This document shows positions 1 to 9,600 of a stretch of 34,587 nt of DNA, in pieces. Within the stretch, counting starts at the first letter, position 1. Every line of letters begins with the position of its first letter. The stretch is taken from positions 1-34,587 of the forward strand of contig CANQPF010000009.1 of the NCBI GenBank assembly GCA_947625665.1. The letters are read 5' to 3'. The notes beneath the pieces are model-generated. The model saw nothing but the letters and a program-made list of their open reading frames with translations, made no database searches and was not told the origin of the DNA. This DNA comes from an uncultured Clostridia bacterium. Its GTDB lineage: Bacteria > Bacillota > Clostridia > TANB77 > CAG-508. Both the position numbers and the translations under genes were made by a program.

Positions 1-48
1 ATATAATAAAAATGTTTTTTATAATTCTAGATTTATTTGAGATTTTAA

Positions 49-1171
49 TCACCTACTTCTTATAAATTTTTGTTTAGACTTTTCTGGCTTTGTCTTCTTT
101 AATTTTATATTAGCTAAAATTAAAAGTGTAATTGATAATACAAAAGTTATTCCTAAATTTAAATATGGATAAACTTCTGATTCTAAAAATGTAGATACAG
201 AATAATTTTTTGCAATCATAGCAATACCGAAAAATAAAATTCCTAAGGGAGCAACTATAGGAGTTGAATCATTTAAATTTGCTAATTTTTTTGAAACTTC
301 TAAACAAAATGTCATAGATATACTTATATAGCATGCAAAAATAATCATCCATATTAATAAAAAGATTGATTCTAATCTTTGAAAGAATGATCCAAATTCT
401 ATATTTCTAGCTGCACTAAATAAAGGCATAATCTCATCTATATTAACAAAGTATGCAAACATAAATAAAATGATTGAAACTGTCATTAAAATATAAATAG
501 CAGAAAGAGTAATTGAATATAGAGAAATTTTTTTGAATTTTTCAGGTTCTTTTAATAAAGGAGGAAGAAAATATAAAAATGCAATACCTCCGAAAACATA
601 AATGTTTTTAATACCAAATATAAAAGTGTTAGTAAATCCATCACCTAGTAAGGGATACATTCTGGCGGTAGAAAAATTTTTTAAGTTGCTAACAAATAGA
701 AAAAACATACTTATTAAAACCAAAGGAATAATAATGAAATTTGTTTTTACATTGGCTTTATATTCCAAACTACAAATAAAAATAATACTTGCTATAAACA
801 TAGCAATTATATATTCTACTTTTGTATTAGGAAAATATACAATTTTTAAACTTTCACAAAAATTTCTAAGTAATATGCTAGTTGTAAATGAAAAATAAGC
901 TATAAAAATAATTCCTAGAATATTTTTGAAAATTTTGCCGCCCTAAAAATTCTGATATATCTAAAATATCTTTTCCTGGAAAGGATTTAAATAATCTATA
1001 AATAAGATATGAGATACTTATTGCAAGAATAGATATAAAAATAACATTTAAAATAGCGGCTGACTTTTGTGAAGTTATTAAATTTTTGGGAATGGAAAGT
1101 AAAGAGTGAGCTACTGCTACTGTCAAAACAAGAGCAATAGCTTCTCTTGTATTAAGCTTTGTTTCATTCAT
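49..1171 (-). pseudogene. Spore germination protein, GerAB/endospore permease family (APC-like, multi-TM), interrupted by a frameshift near 938-943
   Basis: ORF 878..1171 is a typical GerAB N-terminus (MNETKLNTREAIALVLTVAVAHSLLSIP...DISEFLG). Its reading continues in another frame (GGKIFKNILGIIFIAYFSFTTSILLRNF...) into ORF 49..801. The two ORFs together give one full-length protein, immediately downstream of a GerAA-like gene. Confidence 0.8.
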
Positions 1172-1184
1172 TAATAGATACCTC

Positions 1185-2924
1185 CTATTCTTTAATATTC
1201 CATTTCATACTAATGTTAGATTGAGCTTGTTCTTTTTTAGGGGCGAGAAAAGTTGCTCTATATTCACGTTTCCATATTGGCAAAAGTAAATAAGAATTTC
1301 CTTTTGAGTTTGTATATGGAGAAAATGGTGTAGTGAAGAAAACGCCAAAAGAACGTAGCTCACATAGAAGTGAAATGTAAATGAATAATCCTAAACTAAT
1401 ACCTAAAAAGCCTGCAATATATCCAAGTAAAATAAATGCAAATCGATAATATCGTAGATGAAAACCAAAGGAAAAATCAGGTATTGAAAAAGATGAAATA
1501 CCAGTTATAGCTACAATTATAATAAGTATAGGACTTACAATACCTGCGCTAACTGCTGCTTGTCCTAAAACTAGAGCACCAACTATTCCTATAGTTGGAC
1601 CAATAGGAGAGGGAACTCTAAGTCCTGCTTCACGTATTAGTTCAAAAGAGATTTCCATTACTAATATTTCGAAGATAACTGGAAATGGAACACCTTCTCT
1701 AGAATTTAATATAGAGTACAGCAACTCAGTAGGCAGTATTTCTTGATGATAACTTGTAACAGCTACATAAACTCCCGGCAATAGTAAGGTTAAAATCATA
1801 GCTATAAATCGTAATAATCGTAAAAAGTTTCCAAATCTGTAATTTAGGTTTGTATCTTCAGGAGATGACATAAAGTCAATTAAAGTTGCAGGCATTATTA
1901 ATGAATAAGGAGAACCATTAACAAGAACTACAACTCGACCTTGAAGTAAATATTTTGTCGCTTTATCAGGTCTTTCAGTTGACAAAACTTCAGGAATACC
2001 CAATGCATTAGAATCTGTAATTAATTGTTCTAGTTCACCTGAGGAAAGAAGTGCATCTACATCTAAATTGTTTAGGCGATATTTTACTTCTGAAACTAAA
2101 TCTCCATTAGTTACATTTTGAATATAGCATACAGCACATTTTGTTCTAGAAATACTTCCTATATCTAATGATTCAATTATTAAATTTTCATTATTTACAA
2201 TTCTTCTTAATAAAGAAGTGTTTGTTCTTATATTTTCAACAAAAGCTTCTTGAGGACCTTTTATTACGATTTCATTGTTTGGAGAATCAATGCTTCTTTG
2301 TTTGAATCCCTTTACTTCTATATCAAAACATATATCTAAAGTGTCTACAAATAATGCACAATTTCCAGAATTAACACCAGAAAAAGCATCTTTAAAAGTA
2401 TTAACTTTTTCAACACTATTTTGAGGCATTAAGCAGCTAATTAAATATTCATCTATATTAAATTTTTTAAATTTTCTAACAGTTATATTGTTAGAAACTG
2501 CCTCTGAAACAACTTTATTTTGACTGCCATCATATAAATTATTTTTATTTCTTAACATCAAAGGTTGTAATATAAAGTCATTCATAATTTTGGAGTCAAT
2601 CATTCCATCAATATAAAGTAAGAAAGCGGAGTATTGTTTTCCTCGTATATTCATTGTGAAATCACGAATAATAATATCACTATTTATTAAAGTATTATAT
2701 TTCATTTTTACGTATTCTAAATTTACACTCAAAGTAGGAAAAATATTTTCAACTTCTTCATATTTTTCATCAGTTTTTGAATTGTTTGTGGATAAGTTGG
2801 TTGGTTGATTATACATTTCATTTTGTGAGTTAGGTAATGAAAATACATTATCATTTTTTGGCACATATTTAAATAATGATGTTAAAGTATTTACAAAATT
2901 TGAATTGCTTTTATTATTATCCAT
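1185..2924 (-). CDS. GerA-family spore germination protein (GerAA/GerKA-like A subunit)
   Basis: 579 aa. Typical GerA features: hydrophilic N-domain, PGVYVAVTSYHQEILPTELL, EISFELIREAGLRVPSPIGPTIGIVGALVLGQAAV. RBS ggagg precedes the ATG; the GerAB-like gene follows after 13 bp. Confidence 0.93.
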   Translation of the reverse strand: MDNNKSNSNFVNTLTSLFKYVPKNDNVFSLPNSQNEMYNQPTNLSTNNSKTDEKYEEVENIFPTLSVNLEYVKMKYNTLINSDIIIRDFTMNIRGKQYSAFLLYIDGMIDSKIMNDFILQPLMLRNKNNLYDGSQNKVVSEAVSNNITVRKFKKFNIDEYLISCLMPQNSVEKVNTFKDAFSGVNSGNCALFVDTLDICFDIEVKGFKQRSIDSPNNEIVIKGPQEAFVENIRTNTSLLRRIVNNENLIIESLDIGSISRTKCAVCYIQNVTNGDLVSEVKYRLNNLDVDALLSSGELEQLITDSNALGIPEVLSTERPDKATKYLLQGRVVVLVNGSPYSLIMPATLIDFMSSPEDTNLNYRFGNFLRLLRFIAMILTLLLPGVYVAVTSYHQEILPTELLYSILNSREGVPFPVIFEILVMEISFELIREAGLRVPSPIGPTIGIVGALVLGQAAVSAGIVSPILIIIVAITGISSFSIPDFSFGFHLRYYRFAFILLGYIAGFLGISLGLFIYISLLCELRSFGVFFTTPFSPYTNSKGNSYLLLPIWKREYRATFLAPKKEQAQSNISMKWNIKE

Positions 2925-3041
2925 AAAATCCTCCCAATAAAACTAATTTTTTCTATTTATGTTAGTATTGGTAAAAATAAAAAAAATATACTAGATTTTT
3001 AGCTTTTAAAATGATATAATATAATATATGAAGGAGTACGT

Positions 3042-4169
3042 ATGAAAAATATTTTATTCAAAATAGGAGTTTTTTTTCTGTTGGTAGGGTCGGTTGTTGT
3101 TTTTGTGTTTTTTGCAAAAATAATTTGGGATCAATGTAAGATTTTAACAGAAGAAACAGAAACTCCTGAAGTAAAAGAATTTGTATCAGAAATAAACACA
3201 TCTTCGGAAAGTGTTTCAAATACGGTAGAAAATATACAAATACCACAAGTAATAGAAGGAAATTCAAGTGAAATATTAGGTCAAGATGCTAATGTGAATT
3301 ATGATAATGTAAGTGTTGGGGGATATCTTTTTCAACAGCTAGAAAGTGGCGGAGCAGAGCAATATATTTATAAAGCATTTGAAAAAAATAAAGAAGAAAT
3401 GAAAACCGGAAAAGCTATAGTTAATCTTGGAAATAGATTTAGCTCATTACTGAACGAAAGTAATGGAGATACAACTCTATTGAAGCAATATTATCAAACA
3501 GCTGTAGAAGCATATTTCTATGATAATCCTGAGGTGTTTTATTTAGAACCTAACAATATGTATTTATCAGTTGTAACGAAGAAATATTCAGATGGTTCAA
3601 CAAACTATGATGTTTATGTTAGTGCTAATGGAGGAAGTTATTTAACAGAAGATTTTATTTCAGAAGAACAAGTTAATAATGCAATAAAACAGGTTGAGAC
3701 TCTTAAAAATCGAATGCTTCAGTTAAAAACTAATAATACATATGAAAATATAGAAAATGTTCATGATTATTTAGTGAATTCTGTAAATTACGATGAATCT
3801 TTGTCAGCACCTAATATATATAATCTTTATGGTGCATTAATAAATAAATTATGTGTGTGTGAAGGATATGCAAAAGCATTTAAATATGTAATGGATGCTA
3901 TGAATATTCCATGTGTCATAGTGGTAGGAACAGGAACAAATGCTAGAGGAGAAACCGAAAGACATGCATGGAATTATGTTCAAAATAATGGAAAATGGTA
4001 TCCAATAGATGTAACATGGGATGATCCAATTGTTAGAGGTGGAGGAGAGGTACCTGAACAAGAAAAAAGAAAATATTTTATGTGTAGTGCAGAACAATTT
4101 AATAGAACTCATACAGCTCATAATCAATTTTCAGATGGTGGAAAAGAATTTCAGTATCCTGAAATATAA
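3042..4169 (+). CDS. Membrane-anchored transglutaminase-like (cysteine protease fold) protein
   Basis: N-terminal TM; CVCEGYAKAFKYVMDAMNIPCVIVVGTG...HAWNYVQNNGKWYPIDVTWDDP, the Cys/His/Asp transglutaminase-core pattern. RBS aaggag. Confidence 0.88.
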   Translation: MKNILFKIGVFFLLVGSVVVFVFFAKIIWDQCKILTEETETPEVKEFVSEINTSSESVSNTVENIQIPQVIEGNSSEILGQDANVNYDNVSVGGYLFQQLESGGAEQYIYKAFEKNKEEMKTGKAIVNLGNRFSSLLNESNGDTTLLKQYYQTAVEAYFYDNPEVFYLEPNNMYLSVVTKKYSDGSTNYDVYVSANGGSYLTEDFISEEQVNNAIKQVETLKNRMLQLKTNNTYENIENVHDYLVNSVNYDESLSAPNIYNLYGALINKLCVCEGYAKAFKYVMDAMNIPCVIVVGTGTNARGETERHAWNYVQNNGKWYPIDVTWDDPIVRGGGEVPEQEKRKYFMCSAEQFNRTHTAHNQFSDGGKEFQYPEI

Positions 4170-4211
4170 AAAAGACTTAATTTCTAATTTTTAGAAATTA
4201 AATCTTTTTTT
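4168..4211. terminator. Bidirectional intrinsic terminator between convergent genes
   Basis: aaaaaagacttaatttctaa-ttt-ttagaaattaaatctttttt: long near-perfect hairpin with a T-tract on either strand, between a + gene and spoIVA on -. Confidence 0.8.
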
Positions 4212-4239
4212 ATTGTCGCAGACAACAAGGTTCTTCTTA

Positions 4240-5718
4240 TTATAAAATTATGCAAATAAGTCCACCACTACCTTCATTTACTATTCTTTCTAGAGTTTCT
4301 TGGAGTTTCATTTGGGCATCTTCAGGCATTTTCGAAAGTTTTGTTTGTAAACCTTCGTTTACAAGTGAGTGTAAGCTTTTTCCGAAAATATTTGATTCCC
4401 AAATCTTTTTAGGGTCTGATTCAAATTCAGAAAGCAAGTAATTAACAAGTTCTTCAGATTGTTTTTCAGAGCCAACGATTGGTGATACTTCAGTTTCAAT
4501 ATTAGCTTTAATTAAGTGTAAACTTGGTGCGGTAGCTTTTAATTTAACTCCAAATCGTGAACCTTGTTTAACAATTTCGGGTTCATCTAAAATGAGTTCA
4601 TCAATTGAAGGAGTAACTATACCATAACCTTTTCTATTAACGTCTTCAAGAGCTAAAGCAACTTTATCATATTCTTTTTTTGTTTTAGATAATGTGGATA
4701 TGATACCAAACAAATCACATTCATCTTTGATTTCTATGTTGGCAATTTCTGATAAAGTTTTGTAAAATAGGTCTTCTTTTAATTCTACTGAAACAGTGAC
4801 ATTTCCACTCCCCAGTTCAATATTAGTTATCGAAGTTTTATTTATAATTTCAGTATCTTGAATAGTATCGATACTATCGGGAATTTCTTTCAAAACAGAT
4901 ATATTAGAAAAACAGTCAGAAATTTCTGTAAACAATTCTTGTTTTAAAGGGTGCTCAATGTCAAGACCATCAATCCATTTTGGAAAGTTAATTCCAATTT
5001 GTTCAACTGGGAACTCATATAATATTTTAGAAAATATATCGTTAATAGTTTCTAGGGTTAGATTTTCACAATTTGTAGCTATTACACTTGAATTGTATTT
5101 TATGCTTAGGTTATGAGCTAGTTCTTGAGTATAGTCTGAATTAGGTGTACTAGAATTTAGAAGAATTACAAATGGTTTATTTAGATTTTTTAATTCTGTA
5201 ACAACTCGTTCTTCTGCTTGGATGTAGTCATCTCTTGGAATTTCAGAAAAACTACCATCTGTGGTGACTAGAATACCAATTGTTGAATGCTCTTGAATAA
5301 CTTTTTTTGTTCCTATTTCAGCTGCTTTTTCAAAAGGAATTTCATCATCAAACCAAGGTGTCTTTATCATTCTAGGGACATCATCTTCCATATATCCAAT
5401 TGCATTATTAACTAAATAACCTACACAGTCAACTAATCTAGTTTTAAATTTTAAATTATTTTCTAATGAAATTTCGACTGCTTCATTTGGAACAAATTTT
5501 GGTTCAGCAGTCATTATAGTTTTTCCACCTGCACTTTGTGGTAGTTCATCTTTTGCTCTTTCTTTTTTATACTCATTGTCAATATTAGGGATAACTAGAA
5601 GATCCATAAAATTTTTAATAAAAGTAGATTTTCCAGTTCTTACAGGGCCCACAACACCAACATAAATATCACCGTTTGTTCTTTTTGATATATCTTGATA
5701 TAGATTTATATTTTCCAT
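4240..5718 (-). CDS. spoIVA: Stage IV sporulation protein A (spore coat morphogenetic ATPase)
   Basis: 492 aa, MENINLYQDISKRTNGDIYVGVVGPVRTGKSTFIKNFMDLLVIPNI... with Walker A GPVRTGKST; full-length match to the SpoIVA pattern. RBS ggaggt. Confidence 0.97.
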   Translation of the reverse strand: MENINLYQDISKRTNGDIYVGVVGPVRTGKSTFIKNFMDLLVIPNIDNEYKKERAKDELPQSAGGKTIMTAEPKFVPNEAVEISLENNLKFKTRLVDCVGYLVNNAIGYMEDDVPRMIKTPWFDDEIPFEKAAEIGTKKVIQEHSTIGILVTTDGSFSEIPRDDYIQAEERVVTELKNLNKPFVILLNSSTPNSDYTQELAHNLSIKYNSSVIATNCENLTLETINDIFSKILYEFPVEQIGINFPKWIDGLDIEHPLKQELFTEISDCFSNISVLKEIPDSIDTIQDTEIINKTSITNIELGSGNVTVSVELKEDLFYKTLSEIANIEIKDECDLFGIISTLSKTKKEYDKVALALEDVNRKGYGIVTPSIDELILDEPEIVKQGSRFGVKLKATAPSLHLIKANIETEVSPIVGSEKQSEELVNYLLSEFESDPKKIWESNIFGKSLHSLVNEGLQTKLSKMPEDAQMKLQETLERIVNEGSGGLICIIL

Positions 5719-5762
5719 CTATATACCTCCTTCAATATGTTTGTACTGTAACTTTATTTAAT

Positions 5763-5790
5763 TTATATTGAACAAGACTTGAGAATATGA
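5763..5790 (-). promoter_or_regulatory. Candidate sigma-E-like promoter for spoIVA
   Basis: On the minus strand: TCATATT - 14 nt-class spacer - CAATATAA, resembling the sigma-E -35 (KMATATT) and, less well, the -10 (CATACAMT). Located about 45-70 bp upstream of the spoIVA ATG. Confidence 0.45.
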
Positions 5791-5874
5791 CAAAATTATG
5801 ATAAGATGACAATATCATACAAAAATACATATAATAGTAGTATTAATAAACTAATAAGGAAGGAAGGACTGAAA

Positions 5875-7125
5875 GTGGGAGAAAATAGAGATGTTGAAAC
5901 ATTATTGAAAAAATATAATCAAGAACATATAATTCAGTTTATAAATAAGTTAGATAATGGTAAAAAAGTAGATTTAATAAATCAAATACAAAATATAGAT
6001 TTTAATCAACTTACTGAATTATATGAAAATACGAAAAGAAAAGTAGAAATAAAAGAAAATAAAATAGAATCAATCCAATATTTAGATAAGTCTAAGCTAA
6101 CTTATGAAGAAAAAGAGCAATTTGATAAAATAGGTGAACGAGTAATAAAAAATGGTCAATATGCAGTAGTTACGATGGCAGGAGGTCAAGGTACTAGACT
6201 TGGACATGACGGACCAAAAGGAACGTTTAAGTTAGACGTTTATGGAAAAGGAAAATATATATTTGAAATATTAACAGAAAATTTGAAAGAAGCAAATAAA
6301 AAATATGGAGTAATAATTCCATGGTACATAATGACTAGTAAAGAAAATCATGAAGCAACAAAGAGTTTTCTAGAAAAAAATAATTATTTTGGATATAATA
6401 AAAATAATGTAATACTATTTAAACAAGGAGAATTACCACTACTTGATTTAAATGGTAAATTGTTGGTGGGAAAAGATTATAGAGTAAAAGAAGCTTCTGA
6501 TGGAAATGGAGGAGTATTTTCTTCTTTACGTTCAACAGGAATGATTGCTGATATGAAAGAAAGAGGAATAAAATGGATTTTTATTGGAGGTGTAGATAAT
6601 GTCCTTGCAAAATTAGCGGATACTATTTTACTTGGAATGACTATAGATAAGGATTTACAAATAGGATCTAAATCTGTAGTAAAAGCAAATCCTCATGAGA
6701 GAGTTGGGGTTTTTTGTAAAATGAATAAACATCCAAAAGTAATAGAATATACTGAATTACCAAAGAAGATGGCTGAAGAGGTTGACTCTAATGGAGAATT
6801 AAGGTATGGAGAATCAAATATAGCTTGTCATTTATTCAGTATAGATGCTATTGATAAAATTAGTAAAGAAGTATTAATTTATCATACAGCAGTAAAGAAA
6901 AATTCATATATAAATGAAGAAGGAAAAGAAATAATTCCTGATGAACCAAATGCATATAAATTTGAGGCTTTTATTTTTGATGCGTTTGATTTGTTTGATA
7001 ATATGGCAGTATTAAGAGTAAAAAGAGAAGACGAATTTGCTCCTGTTAAAAATAAAGAGGGAGTAGATAGTCCAAAAACGGCGAAAGAGTTATATGAAAA
7101 ATTCTGGAATAGACAAAAAAGCTAA
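5875..7125 (+). CDS. UDPGP-family nucleotidyltransferase (eukaryotic UAP1-like UTP--sugar-1-phosphate uridylyltransferase)
   Basis: VVTMAGGQGTRLGHDGPKGTFKLDV signature motif; IFIGGVDNVLAKLADT. The ORF track starts at 5806, but GTG 5875 is in frame and preceded by aaggaagga. Confidence 0.88.
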   Translation: MGENRDVETLLKKYNQEHIIQFINKLDNGKKVDLINQIQNIDFNQLTELYENTKRKVEIKENKIESIQYLDKSKLTYEEKEQFDKIGERVIKNGQYAVVTMAGGQGTRLGHDGPKGTFKLDVYGKGKYIFEILTENLKEANKKYGVIIPWYIMTSKENHEATKSFLEKNNYFGYNKNNVILFKQGELPLLDLNGKLLVGKDYRVKEASDGNGGVFSSLRSTGMIADMKERGIKWIFIGGVDNVLAKLADTILLGMTIDKDLQIGSKSVVKANPHERVGVFCKMNKHPKVIEYTELPKKMAEEVDSNGELRYGESNIACHLFSIDAIDKISKEVLIYHTAVKKNSYINEEGKEIIPDEPNAYKFEAFIFDAFDLFDNMAVLRVKREDEFAPVKNKEGVDSPKTAKELYEKFWNRQKS

Positions 7126-7139
7126 AGGAGGGAAAATTA

Positions 7140-7829
7140 GTGGAAACGGATTATAATTATTATTTTAAAAACTATGAAGATAATGAAATATTTAAAAAAT
7201 TATTGACTAATGTAAAAAATGTGTGGGAAATAAGAGATAATGCAAAGAAATATGTTAAAGAAGAAATTGAAGGAAAAGGAATACAAAAAAATAAAGGTGA
7301 AGTATTAGGTGATGTTAACTTAATCGGAAATTATTATATAGGTGAAGGAACAAAAATATATCCAAGAGTTACAATAGAGGGTCCAGTATATATTGGAAAA
7401 AATGTTGAAATAAAACCAGGAGCTTATATCAGACCAGGTACAGTTATATCAGATAATTGCTCAATAGGTTTTAATTCTGAAGTAAAAGCAGCAGTATTAC
7501 AAAAAGGAGCTAAGATTGCAAGTTTAGCTTTTGTAGGAGATAGTATTTTAGGTAAAAGTGCGAGAATAGGTTCAGGAGTTATTACATCTAATAGAAGATT
7601 TGATCAAGGAGAAATACAAGATACTGGTTCAGATTTTTTTGGATTAGTTCTAGGAGATAATTCAAGGATGGGGGCTAATTCAACTTCTTTTCCAGGAACA
7701 TTTGTAGGAGCTTATACATGGGTATTCCCATTAACTCAAATTCATGGGTTTATTCCAGAGTTAAAGAAAGTATCTAATAAACCAGAATTATATATGACAG
7801 AAAATCAAAAAAGAGAATTAAAAGCATAG
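7140..7829 (+). CDS. Left-handed beta-helix acyltransferase, GlmU C-terminal-like
   Basis: Hexapeptide repeats (YIGEGTKIYPRVTIEGPVYIGKNVEIKPGAYIRPGTVI...); GTG start after aaaggaggg, 14 bp downstream of the UDPGP gene. Confidence 0.8.
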   Translation: METDYNYYFKNYEDNEIFKKLLTNVKNVWEIRDNAKKYVKEEIEGKGIQKNKGEVLGDVNLIGNYYIGEGTKIYPRVTIEGPVYIGKNVEIKPGAYIRPGTVISDNCSIGFNSEVKAAVLQKGAKIASLAFVGDSILGKSARIGSGVITSNRRFDQGEIQDTGSDFFGLVLGDNSRMGANSTSFPGTFVGAYTWVFPLTQIHGFIPELKKVSNKPELYMTENQKRELKA

Positions 7830-7830
7830 C

Positions 7831-7872
7831 AAAAAGAGAAGTTCATAATTAATTTTGAACTTCTCTTTTTTT
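7831..7872. terminator. Bidirectional intrinsic terminator
   Basis: aaaaagagaagttca ... tgaacttctcttttttt, 15-bp perfect inverted repeat between convergent genes. Confidence 0.88.
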
Positions 7873-7881
7873 GGTTAATTG

Positions 7882-8253
7882 TTACATTTGTTGATTTCCA
7901 GGTATGAAGTAATCTACAATTCCATATATAACGGCACCTATAATTGCTGCCATCCAAGATATTGTATAACCAGCTACAAAAAATTGAGTTACATATAGTA
8001 TAATTGCAGCTAGAGCAAAACCAACAAATCCTTTTCCAAATGGACTAGCTTGAATTCCTGTAAATTTTACAATTAAATAATCCATAATTGTTAATACAAC
8101 TGCTGCAATCATTAGAGACCAAATATTATTAATTGAAAATCCAGGAGTGAAGAAAGCAGTTATTGCTAGAACAATAGCTGCAGCCACTAGTCTACCAATT
8201 ATTTGCCATACAGTAGATGTACTGCTATTACTAGTACTTTGACTATCTGACAT
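7882..8253 (-). CDS. Small 4-TM membrane protein, phage-holin-family-like
   Basis: 123 aa, Ser/Thr-rich N-terminus then four hydrophobic segments (IIGRLVAAAIVLAITAFFTPGFSI...); RBS aaggagg. Confidence 0.65.
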   Translation of the reverse strand: MSDSQSTSNSSTSTVWQIIGRLVAAAIVLAITAFFTPGFSINNIWSLMIAAVVLTIMDYLIVKFTGIQASPFGKGFVGFALAAIILYVTQFFVAGYTISWMAAIIGAVIYGIVDYFIPGNQQM

Positions 8254-8458
8254 TATTCCAACCTCCTTAATAATTTCTAGTTAAATTTTCATTAATGTAT
8301 TAATATGTTTGAATTTGATTCATAACAATCATATTAATGAATTTTCAAAGGTTATAAAAATAGTATTAACAAATAAAAAAAAATTATTCAAAATTATCTG
8401 CATAAAAAATATAAAAAAAGTAAAAAATAGAAAAAAATAAAAAAATGGAGAGAGAAAT

Positions 8459-9133
8459 ATGCTTATTACTTTTTTTAGGGCTGTATTATTATATATAGTT
8501 GTTTTAATAGTTATGAGAATAATGGGGAAAAGAGAAATAGGTCAATTGCAACCATTTGAATTAGCAATATCTATAATGATAGCTGATTTAGCTTCAACAC
8601 CAATGACTGAAACTGGAATACCAATTACAAATGGAATTATACCAATTTTAGGCTTATTAGTTATGCATTTAATAATTTCAGTTTTAAATTTAAAAAGTAC
8701 AAAAGTAAGAGAAATAATTTGTGGTAAGCCAAGAGTTTTAATAAATAAAGGGAAAATAGATGAAAACGCATTGAGAAAAGAAAGATTTACTGTAAATGAA
8801 TTAGAAGAACGTTTAAGAGGTAAAGATATATATAACTTGGGAGATGTAGAATATGCAGTTTTAGAAACTAGTGGTGAAGTTAGTGTTATACAAAAACCTG
8901 AGAAAAGAATGACCACACCAGAAGATTTTAATATAACGCCAGATTATGAAGGGATTCCATATGATTTGGTGGTTGATGGAAAGATAATGTTTAAGAATCT
9001 TGAAAAACTTGGAAAAAATTATACATGGTTAGAAAAAGAAATTAAAAAGTTTGGATTTAAACCAGAAGAAGCTTTAGTTGCAACTATAGATGGAAAGGGT
9101 CAATTTTTTTGTCAAAAAAAGAGTAATAAATAA
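8459..9133 (+). CDS. DUF421 domain-containing membrane protein (YetF/YrbG-like)
   Basis: MLITFFRAVLLYIVVLIVMRIMGKREIGQLQPFELAISIMIADLASTPM is the characteristic DUF421 N-terminus. Confidence 0.9.
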   Translation: MLITFFRAVLLYIVVLIVMRIMGKREIGQLQPFELAISIMIADLASTPMTETGIPITNGIIPILGLLVMHLIISVLNLKSTKVREIICGKPRVLINKGKIDENALRKERFTVNELEERLRGKDIYNLGDVEYAVLETSGEVSVIQKPEKRMTTPEDFNITPDYEGIPYDLVVDGKIMFKNLEKLGKNYTWLEKEIKKFGFKPEEALVATIDGKGQFFCQKKSNK

Positions 9134-9148
9134 GTTTTGGAGGATGAA

Positions 9149-9535
9149 ATGGCTAAAGAATTTATTATATGTGTAATTGTTGTTTTTTTTATTATTATAG
9201 GAGATATTACAACGCATACTTATGCAGAAAATTCAATTGAAAATTTAATAACGCAACTTGGAGAATTAAGACAAATTATACAAGAAGACAAAGATAAAGA
9301 TAATGCAACGCAAAAGATAGACGAAATAAGTGAATTTTTTAATTCAAAATATACTAATTTAGCTTATTTTATAGAACATAGTGAACTAGAAAAAGGTCAA
9401 ACAGGATTATCAGAGGTTAAGTCTAATTTAGAAGTAGGTGAAAATTCACAAGCAATTGTTCAGTTAGATAAATCTATAACTATCTTAAACAATATTAATG
9501 ACAAATTGTCATTAAAGTGGGAAAATATTTTGTAA
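9149..9535 (+). CDS. DUF4363-like membrane-anchored protein
   Basis: MAKEFIICVIVVFFIIIGDITTHTYAENS... directly downstream of DUF421. The ORF track starts at TTG 9137, inside the RBS ttggagga; ATG 9149 is preferred. Confidence 0.7.
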   Translation: MAKEFIICVIVVFFIIIGDITTHTYAENSIENLITQLGELRQIIQEDKDKDNATQKIDEISEFFNSKYTNLAYFIEHSELEKGQTGLSEVKSNLEVGENSQAIVQLDKSITILNNINDKLSLKWENIL

Positions 9536-9539
9536 ATAA

Positions 9540-9568
9540 TTGCTTAAATATAACATTTATGGTAAAAT
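9540..9568 (+). promoter_or_regulatory. Candidate sigma-A promoter of argS
   Basis: TTGCTT-17 bp-TAAAAT about 32 bp upstream of the argS ATG. Confidence 0.6.
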
Positions 9569-9600
9569 ACTAAATATTGAATTAAGAAAGAAGGGGTATT

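Noticed and set aside
602-898. 98-aa plus-strand ORF
   Set aside because: Antisense to the frameshifted gerAB-like gene, no RBS or family features.
2925-3041. Sigma-G-like promoter for the gerA operon (AATACTA with a weak -35)
   Set aside because: The -35 match is poor and AT-rich sequence gives many chance matches; not reported as a feature.
3058-3267. Multiple short antisense ORFs (e.g. 3058..3267 -, 13667..13897 -, 16322..16570 -, 31637..31921 -)
   Set aside because: Opposite strongly supported CDSs, hydrophobic or low-complexity, without RBS; expected in AT-rich DNA.
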